DNA from: Microbacterium abyssi
Lineage (GTDB): Bacteria > Actinomycetota > Actinomycetes > Actinomycetales > Microbacteriaceae
Length of the DNA: 64,000 nt
Assembly (NCBI RefSeq): GCF_015277895.1
Contig: NZ_CP063815.1
Span: 3,100,001 to 3,164,000, forward strand
Direction: 5' to 3'
Position 1 is the stretch's first letter. Every line of letters begins with the position of its first letter. Shown one piece after another: positions 7,717 through 16,309 of the stretch. The notes beneath the pieces were generated by a model. The model was not told the origin of the DNA. It ran no database searches and saw only the letters and a program-made list of their open reading frames with translations. Both the position numbers and the translations under genes were made by a program.

Positions 7717-9576
7717 TTACTTCTTCTCGTCCTCTTCGTCGATGACCTCGGCGTCGACGACATCCTCATCGGATGCCTCGTCCGCAGGGGCCTCGCCCTC
7801 GGGTGCCGCGCCGGCCGCGGCGTCGGTCTGCGACTGGGCGTAGATCGCCTCGCCGAGCTTGCCCTGCGACTCGTTCAGCTTGTCGAATGCGGTCTTGACG
7901 GCGTCGTCGTCATCGCCGGCGAGTGCCGCCTTCAGAGCGTCGACGTCGGCCTGGACCTCGTCCTTGACCTCGGCGGGGAGCTTGTCCTCGTTCTCCTTGA
8001 TCAGCTTCTCGATCGAGTACGAGAGCGTCTCGGCCTGGTTGCGCTGCTCGAGGGCCTCGGCGCGCTTCTTGTCCTCGGCCGCGTTCTCCTCGGCCTCGCG
8101 GACCATACGCTCGATGTCATCCTTCGACAGCGACGAGCCGCCCGTGATGGTCATCGACTGCTCCGTACCGGTGCCCTTGTCCTTGGCGGACACGTGGACG
8201 ATGCCGTTCGCGTCGATGTCGAACGTGACCTCGACCTGCGGGACGCCACGGGGAGCCGGCGCGATTCCGGTGAGCTCGAAGGTGCCGAGCGGCTTGTTGT
8301 CGCGGGTGAACTCGCGCTCGCCCTGGAAGACCTGGATCGCGACGGACGGCTGATTGTCGTCCGCGGTGGTGAAGGTCTCGCTGCGCTTGGTCGGGATCGC
8401 GGTGTTGCGGTCGATGAGCTTCGTCATCCGCCCGCCCTTGGTCTCGATGCCGAGGCTCAGCGGGGTGACGTCGATGAGCAGGACGTCCTTGCGCTCGCCC
8501 TTGAGGACACCGGCCTGGAGAGCGGCGCCGACAGCGACGACCTCGTCCGGGTTGACGCCCTTGTTGGCCTCCTTGCCGGTCTCGCGCTTGACGAGCTCGG
8601 CGACGGCCGGCATGCGGGTCGATCCACCGACGAGCACGACGTGGTCGATGTCGGCGACCTTGACGCCGGCCTCGCGGATGACGTCCTCGAACGGCTTCTT
8701 GGTGCGGTCGAGGAGGTCCTTGGTGAGGTCCTCGAACTTCGCGCGGGTGATCGTCTCGGACAGCGAGACAGGGCCCGACTCGGTCAGCGACAGGTACGGC
8801 AGGTTGATGGAGGTGCTGGTCGAGCTCGACAGCTCCTTCTTCGCCTGCTCCGCAGCCTCCTTCAGGCGCTGCAGGGCGATCTTGTCGGAGGACACGTCGA
8901 CGCCGCTGGTCTCCTTGAACTGCTTGATCAGGTGGTCGACCAGGCGCTGGTCCCAGTCGTCACCGCCGAGGCGGTTGTCACCCGCGGTGGCGCGGACCTG
9001 GATCGTCGAGAAGTCGTCGTCCTTGCCCACCTCGAGCAGGGAGACGTCGAAGGTTCCGCCACCGAGGTCGAAGACGAGGATGAGCTCGTCCTCCTTGCCG
9101 CGGTCCAGGCCGTAGGCGAGGGCTGCAGCGGTCGGCTCGTTGATGATGCGCAGGACGTTCAGACCCGCGACCTCTCCGGCCTCCTTGGTGGCCTGACGCT
9201 CGGCGTCGTTGAAGTAGGCGGGGACGGTGATGACGGCATCCGTCACGGTGTCGCCCAGGTAGGACTCGGCGTCGCGCTTGAGCTTCATGAGGATGCGCGC
9301 GGAGATCTCCTGCGGCGTCCACTTCTTGCCGTCGACGTCGAAGTTCCAGTCGGTGCCCATGTGGCGCTTGACGGATGCGACGGTGCGGTCGACGTTGGTG
9401 ACGGCCTGGCGCTTGGCGGTCTCGCCGACGAGCACTTCGCCGTCCTTGGTGTACGCGACCACCGAGGGGGTCGTGCGGAAGCCCTCGGCGTTGGCGATGA
9501 CCTTCGGCTCGCCACCCTCGAGGACGCTGACGACGGAGTTCGTCGTTCCGAGGTCGATTCCTACAGCACGTGCCAT
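7717..9576 (-). CDS. dnaK: DnaK (Hsp70) chaperone
   Basis: 619 aa. The ATPase domain begins [18 protein letters not shown] and contains [12 protein letters not shown] and [12 protein letters not shown]; the interdomain linker [15 protein letters not shown] precedes the substrate-binding domain, and the tail is acidic (EEDEKK). The frame is open 47 codons further, but ATG 9576 has AGAAGGAGA in front and is the family start; the extra codons are promoter and HAIR-like DNA. First gene of the heat-shock operon. Confidence 0.98.
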   Translation of the reverse strand: MARAVGIDLGTTNSVVSVLEGGEPKVIANAEGFRTTPSVVAYTKDGEVLVGETAKRQAVTNVDRTVASVKRHMGTDWNFDVDGKKWTPQEISARILMKLKRDAESYLGDTVTDAVITVPAYFNDAERQATKEAGEVAGLNVLRIINEPTAAALAYGLDRGKEDELILVFDLGGGTFDVSLLEVGKDDDFSTIQVRATAGDNRLGGDDWDQRLVDHLIKQFKETSGVDVSSDKIALQRLKEAAEQAKKELSSSTSTSINLPYLSLTESGPVSLSETITRAKFEDLTKDLLDRTKKPFEDVIREAGVKVADIDHVVLVGGSTRMPAVAELVKRETGKEANKGVNPDEVVAVGAALQAGVLKGERKDVLLIDVTPLSLGIETKGGRMTKLIDRNTAIPTKRSETFTTADDNQPSVAIQVFQGEREFTRDNKPLGTFELTGIAPAPRGVPQVEVTFDIDANGIVHVSAKDKGTGTEQSMTITGGSSLSKDDIERMVREAEENAAEDKKRAEALEQRNQAETLSYSIEKLIKENEDKLPAEVKDEVQADVDALKAALAGDDDDAVKTAFDKLNESQGKLGEAIYAQSQTDAAAGAAPEGEAPADEASDEDVVDAEVIDEEDEKK

Positions 9577-9628
9577 GCGATTCTCCTTCTGGTTGAAGTA
9601 CGAGTGAGTCTGAGGGCGACCCGGGAAA

Positions 9629-9649
9629 CCTGAGTCGCGATGGCTCAAC
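9629..9649. promoter_or_regulatory. HAIR-like HspR operator upstream of dnaK, site 1
   Basis: CCTGAGT-N7-GCTCAAC resembles the HspR consensus CTTGAGT-N7-ACTCAAG, with three mismatches. It lies 53-73 bp upstream of the dnaK start. Confidence 0.6.
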
Positions 9650-9682
9650 TGTACGCCTCGGCTGCGTGCGCTGTCAAATGAA

Positions 9683-9703
9683 CTTGATATGAACTGGCTC
9701 AAC
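9683..9703. promoter_or_regulatory. HAIR-like HspR operator upstream of dnaK, site 2
   Basis: CTTGATA-N7-GCTCAAC has the HAIR geometry with a degenerate left arm end. On the minus strand it contains TTGAGC, a possible -35 element. Two such sites in one promoter fit HspR control of dnaK. Confidence 0.5.
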
Positions 9704-9726
9704 TTTGTCTTATCCACAGACCGCCC

Positions 9727-10377
9727 ATGAGTCGCTCGACCTCAATACGCTCGCTGAGCATGAGCAATCGACTGCTTCACACCTTCGCGAGTGCGAGCGC
9801 GCTCGCACTCGGACTCGCGCTGAGCGCCTGCGCTGCAGAACAGCCGCCTGAGCCTGTTGCCGCACGCACGCCCTCTCTCGATTCGGTCTCGTTCAGCGAC
9901 GGCGCCACCCTGCCGGCCGGCACTGACGTCTCTTGGGGAGACGGCTTCGCCCACGACGACGGATGGGAGGAAGTCGCCCGCATGGCTGCGCCGGGACGGT
10001 GGATGTATGAGAACGCGGATCGGACCTGTGTCGCCGCGTTCCGCGGCGGAGCGCTCGGCGACGCCGGTGACATGAACGATCTGGAGGCCACCGATGCAGT
10101 GATCGCCGCCGAACTGGGTGAGGATCCAGTCGAGCTCGCCCAGTCGGTCAGTGACGGATACTTCCTCAGGTACGGCCCCGGTGATGCCCAGGTCGCCCAC
10201 CACCAGTTCTCCTTCACCGTCAACGGTGTCGGCCGCTTCATCGCCGCTCGCGCCTTCGTCGAGCTGAACTATTCCGTCCAGGTGATGATCATGTGCGAAG
10301 GTGTGGATCTGAGCGTCGCCGCCGAAGAAGTGCTGTCGAAGAACATGATCTCCATCGAGGCTCCATCACAGCCTTGA
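9727..10377 (+). CDS. lipoprotein of unknown function
   Basis: 216 aa. A lipoprotein signal is clear: positive n-region, hydrophobic stretch ALALGLALS and lipobox LSAC with cysteine at about residue 35, then a Pro/Glu-rich linker. The mature part is a compact alpha/beta domain with two further cysteines (DRTCVAAF and MIMCEG) that could form a disulphide. ATG 9727 and the internal ATG 9760 (MSNRLL) are both possible and neither has a good ribosome site; the shorter form gives a more standard signal peptide. Divergent from dnaK; no family recognised. Confidence 0.75.
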   Translation: MSRSTSIRSLSMSNRLLHTFASASALALGLALSACAAEQPPEPVAARTPSLDSVSFSDGATLPAGTDVSWGDGFAHDDGWEEVARMAAPGRWMYENADRTCVAAFRGGALGDAGDMNDLEATDAVIAAELGEDPVELAQSVSDGYFLRYGPGDAQVAHHQFSFTVNGVGRFIAARAFVELNYSVQVMIMCEGVDLSVAAEEVLSKNMISIEAPSQP

Positions 10378-10398
10378 CTCGGCCGGTCGAGGACAGCG

Positions 10399-11232
10399 CT
10401 ACTGAGCGGACTGCGCATCCAGCCATCGGGAGATCTCGACAGCCAGGGCGGTGGGCGCATCGAGTTGGATGAGGTGCCCGGCACTCTCGAGGATCGAGAG
10501 CGATGAGCCAGGGATCAGCGACTGCAGGCGATGCGCTCGGTCAGCCGGGATCCAGGCGTCGTCGGCACCCCAGACGATGTGCGTCGGCTCGTCGATCGTC
10601 GGATACAGGTGCTCGATCTCGTCGGTGTAGCGCTCGTCGGCTTGCGCGATCTGCCGATAGAACGCCGGCTGGCCCAGCGATCCCGTCCACGGCTCGACGA
10701 GCATCGCGAGATCCTCGCCACGCAGTCCGAGATGGCTCGCGCCGGCGATGTATGCCTCGACCGCACCGCGATGCACGTGCGGCGGCAGCTGCGCGAAGAC
10801 GTCGGCGTGCTGCTGGACGAGGGTGAAGAACGGTGAGCCCCACGGGCTGAGAGCGACCACATCGACGAGGCAGAGGGAGCGATAGCGCGTGCCGTGCAGC
10901 GTCCGCGCGCGCAACGCGACCGCGCCGCCGAAGTCGTGCGCCACGACGTGCGGCCGATCGAGCTGCCACTCCCCGAGGAGCGCGGCGAACAGCTCGCCCT
11001 GGACGCCGAGATCCACGGCGTGTGCGGCATCCATCGACGACTGGCCGTATCCGGGCATGTCCCAGAGGTGCACGGTGAATCGCGACGCCAGCGCGTCGGC
11101 CAGCGGCCGCCAGAGCGCCGACGACCACGGCGTGCCGTGGAGAAAGACAAGCGCGGGGCCGGATCCGAATCGATCCCACGCGACGGTGCGGCCGTCCCAC
11201 TCGAACGTCTCGCGAAGCGTATGCATCGGCAT
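10399..11232 (-). CDS. alpha/beta hydrolase with aspartate nucleophile (haloalkane dehalogenase/epoxide hydrolase type)
   Basis: 277 aa. The oxyanion region HGTPWSSALW precedes the nucleophile elbow VAHDFGGAV, where Asp replaces Ser as in haloalkane dehalogenases and epoxide hydrolases; a late acid is in WGADDAWIP and the histidine in SAGHLIQLD. The expected chemistry is an ester intermediate with the enzyme Asp, hydrolysed by His-activated water. Start ATG 11232 is chosen because GGAGG is 5 nt upstream; ATG 11244 overlaps the preceding stop. It is probably co-transcribed with the DUF3817 membrane protein. Confidence 0.82.
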   Translation of the reverse strand: MPMHTLRETFEWDGRTVAWDRFGSGPALVFLHGTPWSSALWRPLADALASRFTVHLWDMPGYGQSSMDAAHAVDLGVQGELFAALLGEWQLDRPHVVAHDFGGAVALRARTLHGTRYRSLCLVDVVALSPWGSPFFTLVQQHADVFAQLPPHVHRGAVEAYIAGASHLGLRGEDLAMLVEPWTGSLGQPAFYRQIAQADERYTDEIEHLYPTIDEPTHIVWGADDAWIPADRAHRLQSLIPGSSLSILESAGHLIQLDAPTALAVEISRWLDAQSAQ

Positions 11233-11243
11233 CCGCCCCTCCA

Positions 11244-11705
11244 TCACTTCCCGCCGGGCGGGCCGACCATCAGGAGGATCACATACAGCGCCACCACGGC
11301 CACGGCGATGAGCGCTACGAGAACCCACGGCCGACGGAGGAACCATCGCATGAGACGGTCGTACCAGGTGCGATCCTGCGGGTGGTCACTCGCTTCGAGC
11401 CGCCAATCGCCGGTGAGCCGGCCGGTGCGGTGCAGCCAGATCTCCATCGGGATCGTGGCGTAGGGGACGATCGCGCTCACGACGGCGAGGATGCCGACGC
11501 CGATCGACCAGCGCTGGTTAAACGCGACGAGGATCGCGGTGGCGCCGTAGGCGAGGAACACGAACCCGTGGATGCCCCCGCCGACGGTCACCACGATCCC
11601 GGGAGCTCCGACGGCTCGCGCGATGAGAGCGGCGATCAGGATCGTCCAGGTGATCGCCTCGGCGATCGCGAGAACACGGTACAGGCGTGCAGGGGTGCGG
11701 AACAT
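11244..11705 (-). CDS. DUF3817-type integral membrane protein
   Basis: 153 aa with four hydrophobic segments (about residues 9-33, 38-62, 67-88 and 127-147) and the pattern RVLAIAEAITWTIL plus HGFVFLAYG seen in the DUF3817 (YdzA-like) family. Function is unknown in the family. Its stop touches the start region of the downstream hydrolase. Confidence 0.75.
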   Translation of the reverse strand: MFRTPARLYRVLAIAEAITWTILIAALIARAVGAPGIVVTVGGGIHGFVFLAYGATAILVAFNQRWSIGVGILAVVSAIVPYATIPMEIWLHRTGRLTGDWRLEASDHPQDRTWYDRLMRWFLRRPWVLVALIAVAVVALYVILLMVGPPGGK

Positions 11706-11751
11706 CGCGCTCCTTGTTCGGGGTGTCCCTCAACGGTACGTGATCTGCTCG

Positions 11752-12324
11752 TCAGCTCCGGCGCAGCGCTGCCTGCAGGAGATCGGTGAGCGGACGAGGC
11801 ATCCGCTCAAGGGGAACCACGTCGATAACATCGGCGGCGAACCGGGCCTTGCGCCCCGCGGCCGTGCCGGCGAACCGGTGCAGCTGCTGCTCGATGGAGC
11901 GTTCACGCTGCGCCGGCTGCCCCTGGAACACGCGGAACCGGGTGAGCTCGCCGCGCGCCGCGAGCGTCTCGAGGACGACCTCGGCCCCGGCCGCCCGGAT
12001 CACCTCATCCTCGAGATCGCGCTCGCACCCGAAGAATCCCACGGTCCGCAGATCCACCGCATCGTCGTCGATCAGCCCGACGTCGCGCAGCACTCCGCTG
12101 ACATATCGCTTCTCGGCGCCGTCGTAGAGGCCGAGCACGGAGAGCCTCCCGTCAGCGGGCAGCGTCACCAGCTGCCGGCGCAGGTTCGTGATGCCGCCGA
12201 GTTCGATGAGCTCGACAGCATCCAGGCGCACTCCCCGACGACGCGCGAGGGCGCGGAAGGCGAGACTGTCGCTCCTGCCCTCGAACAGCACGACGGGCCG
12301 TCGCGCAGCGCTGCCGACAGACAT
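11752..12324 (-). CDS. stand-alone TOPRIM-domain protein (OLD-nuclease-like)
   Basis: 190 aa. The start VVLFEGRSDSLAFRAL carries the TOPRIM glutamate (FEGxSD) and a second acidic cluster occurs in LGLYDGAEKRYV and FGCERDLEDEV. This resembles the TOPRIM domain at the C-terminus of OLD-family ATP-dependent endonucleases, but no ATPase domain precedes it. It may be a nuclease, a primase-like fold or a binding protein. It begins 10 nt after the TetR gene end, so the two are likely co-transcribed. Confidence 0.6.
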   Translation of the reverse strand: MSVGSAARRPVVLFEGRSDSLAFRALARRRGVRLDAVELIELGGITNLRRQLVTLPADGRLSVLGLYDGAEKRYVSGVLRDVGLIDDDAVDLRTVGFFGCERDLEDEVIRAAGAEVVLETLAARGELTRFRVFQGQPAQRERSIEQQLHRFAGTAAGRKARFAADVIDVVPLERMPRPLTDLLQAALRRS

Positions 12325-12333
12325 GCGTAGACC

Positions 12334-13020
12334 CTAGCGTCCGGTGCGCGGCCGTTCGAGCGGCGCGAGCGCAGCGGCATCCGAACCGGCCCTGAGCAGC
12401 CGGTCGCGCATGGCGACCGCGGCGATCACGTAGGGGCGGTCATCGCCGTAGAGCAGCGATCGGGCGTTCGCCTGCTCGTAGAGCGCGGGCAGCTCGAAGG
12501 CGAGCGTCTCGACGCCGACGGCATCCAGATCGAGCTCGCCGGCGTCGGCCGCGTGGCGCACCTGCGCCTCGATGTAGCCGTACCAGTCCGACATCGCAGC
12601 GCGCACGGCATCGCGCACCGGACCGGGCTTGGAATCGAAGTCGGCGCTCACGGCTGCGAAGAAGCATCCCCCGGCGAAGACGCGGGTGCGCGAATACTCG
12701 ATCAGGTGATCCATCAGCGCGACGAGGCGCGGCAGCCCACGCGGCTGCTCGCGGGCCGGCTCCACCACGACCGCCATGAACACGGCACGGCCGGCATCGA
12801 CGGTGGCCACCTGCAGGCCGACCTTGTTCTGGAAGAGGCCGGCGATGCTGCTCTTGCTGTATCCGGATGCCTCGGCGAGACGCCCGATGCTCAACCCGTC
12901 CAGTCCCTCCACCGACGCGAGATCCGTCGCATAGGTGAGCACCGCGCGACGAGAAGCGTCGCCGCGGGCACGGCGCCCGTCTACGGACGGCGTCTCCTCC
13001 GCGGTGATCGATTCGGACAT
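12334..13020 (-). CDS. TetR family regulator
   Basis: 228 aa. The N-terminal helix-turn-helix (residues 40-70, LSIGRLAEASGYSKSSIAGL) is followed by an F-rich ligand domain containing RVFAGGCFFAAVSADFDSK, a pattern of the TetR C-terminal class found in YcdC-like repressors. It is divergent from an alpha/beta hydrolase across a 65-bp gap containing a large palindrome, so it probably represses both itself and that hydrolase. Confidence 0.9.
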   Translation of the reverse strand: MSESITAEETPSVDGRRARGDASRRAVLTYATDLASVEGLDGLSIGRLAEASGYSKSSIAGLFQNKVGLQVATVDAGRAVFMAVVVEPAREQPRGLPRLVALMDHLIEYSRTRVFAGGCFFAAVSADFDSKPGPVRDAVRAAMSDWYGYIEAQVRHAADAGELDLDAVGVETLAFELPALYEQANARSLLYGDDRPYVIAAVAMRDRLLRAGSDAAALAPLERPRTGR

Positions 13021-13030
13021 GCCCCTAGTC

Positions 13031-13071
13031 TACGAACGATCGTTCAGATAGTCTATGCACGATCGTTCGTA
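13031..13071. promoter_or_regulatory. paired TetR operators between divergent genes
   Basis: TACGAACGATCGT (13031-13043) and its exact reverse complement ACGATCGTTCGTA (13059-13071) form a 13-bp inverted repeat; each half also contains the small palindrome ACGATCGT. The two palindrome centres are 23 bp apart, about two helical turns, which would let two TetR dimers bind the same face. Confidence 0.8.
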
Positions 13072-13085
13072 TAGATAGGAGCATC

Positions 13086-13889
13086 ATGTCGACATCGATG
13101 AACCTCGCCGCCACGCATCATGCCGCGCGACGCGAGCTCGTCCAGGTGCGCGGGCGCGCAGCGCAGGGCTACCGCACCGTGCGGACCTACCAGTGGGGAA
13201 CGGGCACGCGCGCAGCGCTCCTCATGCACGGCTGGCACGGCCGGGCATCCCAGTTCGCGACCCTCGTGCGCGACCTCGTGGCCGAGGGCTTCCGCGTCCA
13301 CGCCTTCGACGCGCCCGCGCACGGCGACTCCCGCGGTGCGCGAACCGACGCCCGCGACTGGATCGCCGCCGCCCGGTTGATCGCCCGGGACGAGGGGCCG
13401 TTCGACCTCGTCGTCGGGCACTCTTTCGGCGCCTTCGCGGCGCTCGCGGCAGTGAGGGACGGCGTCGACGCCGGGCGCGTCGTGTCCATCGCCGGAGCCG
13501 GCGACGTGAATGCCTTCCACACCCAGTTCGCCCGGACGATGGGGCTGTCGGCACCGGCGCTGGCCGCGTTCGGTGCTGCTTTCTACCGCCGCCTCGGGAT
13601 GACTCGCGCCGACGCGGATGCCGTCTTCGACTCGCTCGCCCACCCCCTGCCGGCCGCGACCGAACTGCTTGTGATCCACGACGAACGCGACCGCGCGCTC
13701 GATGTGGCGAACGCGCGCGCTCTGCACGCCGCGCACGGCGGGCGCTCGCGCCTGCTGCTCACACGCGGATTCGGCCACAACCGTCTCCTCGTGGCCGACG
13801 AGGTGCTCGACGCCGTGCTCGCGTTCGCCGCCGACGGGGCGCAGCCGGCCGGCATCCGCTCATCGGACGCCACCGGGCTGCGCCACTGA
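13086..13889 (+). CDS. alpha/beta hydrolase
   Basis: 267 aa, start ATG with AGGAG five bases before it. The fold motifs are LMHGWHGRASQF (oxyanion loop), VVGHSFGAFAAL (serine nucleophile in GHSFG) and a final GFGHNRLL histidine, so the catalytic set is complete. Cytoplasmic, substrate unknown. Its expression is probably controlled by the divergent TetR. Confidence 0.85.
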   Translation: MSTSMNLAATHHAARRELVQVRGRAAQGYRTVRTYQWGTGTRAALLMHGWHGRASQFATLVRDLVAEGFRVHAFDAPAHGDSRGARTDARDWIAAARLIARDEGPFDLVVGHSFGAFAALAAVRDGVDAGRVVSIAGAGDVNAFHTQFARTMGLSAPALAAFGAAFYRRLGMTRADADAVFDSLAHPLPAATELLVIHDERDRALDVANARALHAAHGGRSRLLLTRGFGHNRLLVADEVLDAVLAFAADGAQPAGIRSSDATGLRH

Positions 13890-13892
13890 GCA

Positions 13893-13925
13893 GACCGCAC
13901 GGAATAGCCGACCGCACGGAATAGC
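13893..13925. promoter_or_regulatory. two tandem 16-bp repeats upstream of an AraC gene
   Basis: GACCGCACGGAATAGC occurs at 13893-13908 and again at 13910-13925, identical and 17 bp apart. They lie 27 bp before the AraC-family start. Directly repeated half-sites suit an AraC-type activator, so autoregulation is plausible. Confidence 0.55.
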
Positions 13926-13952
13926 AGGGGCCGGCGCCCGGTTCCCAGAATC

Positions 13953-14834
13953 ATGAGCCTCGTCATGTCGCCCCCCGCCGCTGCCGCGCGGGAGGATGCC
14001 CTCGAACGGCTGCTGGGCGACGTCGCCGTCAGCGTCCGCTCGCAGCACCGCATCCTCGCAACGGCCGATGAGGCGGTCGCTCTCGAACCCGGCGCGCTGT
14101 CGCTGATCTACGTGCTCGCCGGCGAGGTCCGGCTCTCCGGCGACGGCGGGCTTGCCGATGCGTTCACCACGGGAGACGCGCTGCTCAGCTCGGGACAGCG
14201 CGCGACGACGCTCCGCATCGCGGCCGGTTCGCGGGTGCTCGTGTCGCGCCTCGCCCTCGCCGCCGGCGCCGTGCACCTGGGCACACTGCTGCCTCCGATC
14301 GCGTGGATCCGCCGGTTCGACGATCTCGAGCCGGCCGCTGCCGCGCTCGCACGGCACATGGGCGTCGAGGCGCCGGACCGGCATGTCGAGCGCGACGGCG
14401 ACATGGTGATCTGCCGCATGATGGCGACGATGCTCGTGCAGTCGATGATCCGGGCGTGGGCGGCGATCGGCTGCGCGCCCGAGGGCTGGCCCTCGCGCAC
14501 CGGCGACCTGTTCCTCGACCGCGTCCTCGTCGCCGTCGGCGACGACCCCGGCCGCGAATGGACGGTCGAGCAGATGGCGTCGGTCGCCGCGCTCTCGCGT
14601 TCGGTGTTCGCCGCGCGCTTCCACGCCGCGCTCGGGCAGTCACCCGCGAGCTACGTCACCGAGGTTCGGATGGAATCGGCCAAGGGGATGCTGGATGCCG
14701 GCCAGTCGGTGTCGGAGACGTCCCGCCGCCTCGGCTACGGCTCGGACGAGGGGTTCAGCCGCGCGTTCCGCCGGGCGACCGGCGTGACGCCGTCGCGCTG
14801 GCGGGTGCGCGAGGCGTCTCCGGTTCCGGCCTGA
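13953..14834 (+). CDS. AraC family regulator with cupin ligand domain
   Basis: 293 aa. Residues 10-190 are an AraC cupin-type sensing domain with the pattern LSLIYVLAGEVRLSGDGG; residues 195-290 hold the two helix-turn-helix motifs ending in GYGSDEGFSRAFRRATGVTP and SRWR. It points at an MFS exporter gene that converges on it (ends 14857), the usual arrangement for a regulator of multidrug or sugar efflux. Confidence 0.9.
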   Translation: MSLVMSPPAAAAREDALERLLGDVAVSVRSQHRILATADEAVALEPGALSLIYVLAGEVRLSGDGGLADAFTTGDALLSSGQRATTLRIAAGSRVLVSRLALAAGAVHLGTLLPPIAWIRRFDDLEPAAAALARHMGVEAPDRHVERDGDMVICRMMATMLVQSMIRAWAAIGCAPEGWPSRTGDLFLDRVLVAVGDDPGREWTVEQMASVAALSRSVFAARFHAALGQSPASYVTEVRMESAKGMLDAGQSVSETSRRLGYGSDEGFSRAFRRATGVTPSRWRVREASPVPA

Positions 14835-14856
14835 GCGGCTGAGCTCCGCCCGTGCG

Positions 14857-16047
14857 TCAGCCGCGCGCCCGGTTCGATGCCCCGAACAGCGCGGCACCGG
14901 CCACCAGCGCGGCAGCGCCCAGCGCGTAGGACGGCTCGACCCCGATGCTGTCGACGAGGATGCCGCCGACACCTGCCGCGACCATGATCGCGGCCTGGAA
15001 TCCGACGACGACGAGACTCCCGCCGGCCTCCAGACGATCCGGCATCCGATGCCCGACCCAGGTGTTGACGACGATCAGCCAGGACGCGAAGAAGAAGCCC
15101 CAGACGAACACAGCGATCCCGACTCCGGGCACCGAGTCCGACAGCAGGATGGTCGCCACGACGGTGGCGGCGATCACGGCCGGCGCGAGCACCGCGAAGA
15201 ACCGGAACGACCGGTCGATGATCAGGCCGATGGTGAGGTTGCCGATCAGGCCGCCGATACCGAACAGCGCCAGCAGCATGACGATCGTGCCGGCGTCGAC
15301 GTCCGGCATCCGCTCCAGCGCGAGACGGATGTAGGTGTACGCGAGGAAGTGGCCGAGCACGACCAGCACGTGGCCGGCGAGTCCGAGGCCGACGCCGGGG
15401 CGGCGGATCGTGTCGAGCAGGAGCCGGAAGCTCGATACCTGCGCGGCCGGAACCGGCGGGAGCATCGTCCGCAGCGCGATCGCCAGCACACCGGTCACGA
15501 TGCCGGCGAGCGCGAACACCGCACGCCAGTCCATCGCCTCGCTCAGGATGACGCCGACCGGAACGCCGGCGACCGTCGCGAGCGACGTGCCGGCGGAGGT
15601 GAACATCACGGCCCGGCCGAGCCGCTCCGGTCCGGCGATGCGTACGGCGACCGTGATCGACATCGACCAGAACGTGCTCAGCGCCGCGCCCAGCAGAAAG
15701 CGGGCGAGGAGCACGAGGACGAGGTTCGGCGCGATCGCGACTATGAGATTGGATGCCGCGGCGGCGAGCGCCATCCACACCAGCAGCGAGCGACGGTCCA
15801 GGCGCGGGAAGACCATGCCGACCGTCGGCGCGACGATCAGCCCGACCAGCGCAGTGACGGTGACGGTCTGCCCGGCCTGGCCCGGCGTGACGCCGAGCCC
15901 GTCGGCCATCTCGGTGAGCATGCCGTTGGGGAGGAACTCGGCCGTGACGAGCAGGAAGCTCAGCATCATCACGACGATGAGCGCTCCGTACCGGATGCGT
16001 TCGGCAGGGGCCGCTGCGGCGACGGGAATGGGCGCGGTCGTTGTCAT
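14857..16047 (-). CDS. MFS transporter (12-TM efflux type)
   Basis: 396 aa with about 12 hydrophobic helices. Early VTAEFLPNGMLTEMADGLGV and the loop following helix 2 (FPRLDRRSL) resemble the drug:H+ antiporter group that includes sugar-efflux and chloramphenicol-type exporters. ATG 16047 has GAGGG in front; the frame extends upstream without support. Inner-membrane exporter; substrate unknown. Likely regulated by the adjacent AraC protein. Confidence 0.85.
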   Translation of the reverse strand: MTTTAPIPVAAAAPAERIRYGALIVVMMLSFLLVTAEFLPNGMLTEMADGLGVTPGQAGQTVTVTALVGLIVAPTVGMVFPRLDRRSLLVWMALAAAASNLIVAIAPNLVLVLLARFLLGAALSTFWSMSITVAVRIAGPERLGRAVMFTSAGTSLATVAGVPVGVILSEAMDWRAVFALAGIVTGVLAIALRTMLPPVPAAQVSSFRLLLDTIRRPGVGLGLAGHVLVVLGHFLAYTYIRLALERMPDVDAGTIVMLLALFGIGGLIGNLTIGLIIDRSFRFFAVLAPAVIAATVVATILLSDSVPGVGIAVFVWGFFFASWLIVVNTWVGHRMPDRLEAGGSLVVVGFQAAIMVAAGVGGILVDSIGVEPSYALGAAALVAGAALFGASNRARG

Positions 16048-16213
16048 GATCCAACCCTCGCAGCCGGGCGGATGCTGCGCCCGACCACCCGTCCGCGGCA
16101 TCCGACTGATCGTCCGGTGTCGACCCGGTCTGGACACGCGAGCGGCACGCGCCTAAGCTCGCTCCTGCGCCGGGACGCCCCCGGAAGAAAGTCCGCGAGA
16201 GAGGAGCTGTGAC

Positions 16214-16276
16214 ATGAACGCTGTCGTCGTCGCGCCTCTCGCCGACCACCTTCCCCTCGAGGCCACCCGCTCCTGA
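16214..16276 (+). CDS. 20-aa leader peptide ORF
   Basis: ATG 16214 follows a strong AGAGGAG ribosome site and encodes MNAVVVAPLADHLPLEATRS then TGA. It ends 33 nt before the kinase gene, and its last codons lie in the left arm and loop of a perfect hairpin (16259-16291). The strong start signal on so short a frame suggests a regulatory upstream ORF. No known leader family is recognised. Confidence 0.5.
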   Translation: MNAVVVAPLADHLPLEATRS

Positions 16277-16291
16277 TCCGCGTGTGGCCTC
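16259..16291 (+). promoter_or_regulatory. hairpin overlapping the leader ORF
   Basis: GAGGCCAC (16259-16266) pairs exactly with GTGGCCTC (16284-16291) around a 17-nt loop holding the leader stop codon. Ribosome position on the leader would decide whether it forms, as in an attenuator or a translation-control switch. Confidence 0.5.
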
Positions 16292-16309
16292 CCTTCCGGA
16301 GCAACCACC

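Noticed and set aside
7606..9633. 675-codon plus-strand ORF across dnaK
   Set aside because: It is antisense to dnaK, with the Asp/Gly/Val/Leu-rich composition expected from the complementary frame of a GC-rich gene, and has no domain or ribosome site.
9576..9717. DnaK N-terminal extension of 47 residues
   Set aside because: The extension is promoter DNA with HAIR-like sites; the ATG at 9576 has a strong ribosome site and matches the family start.
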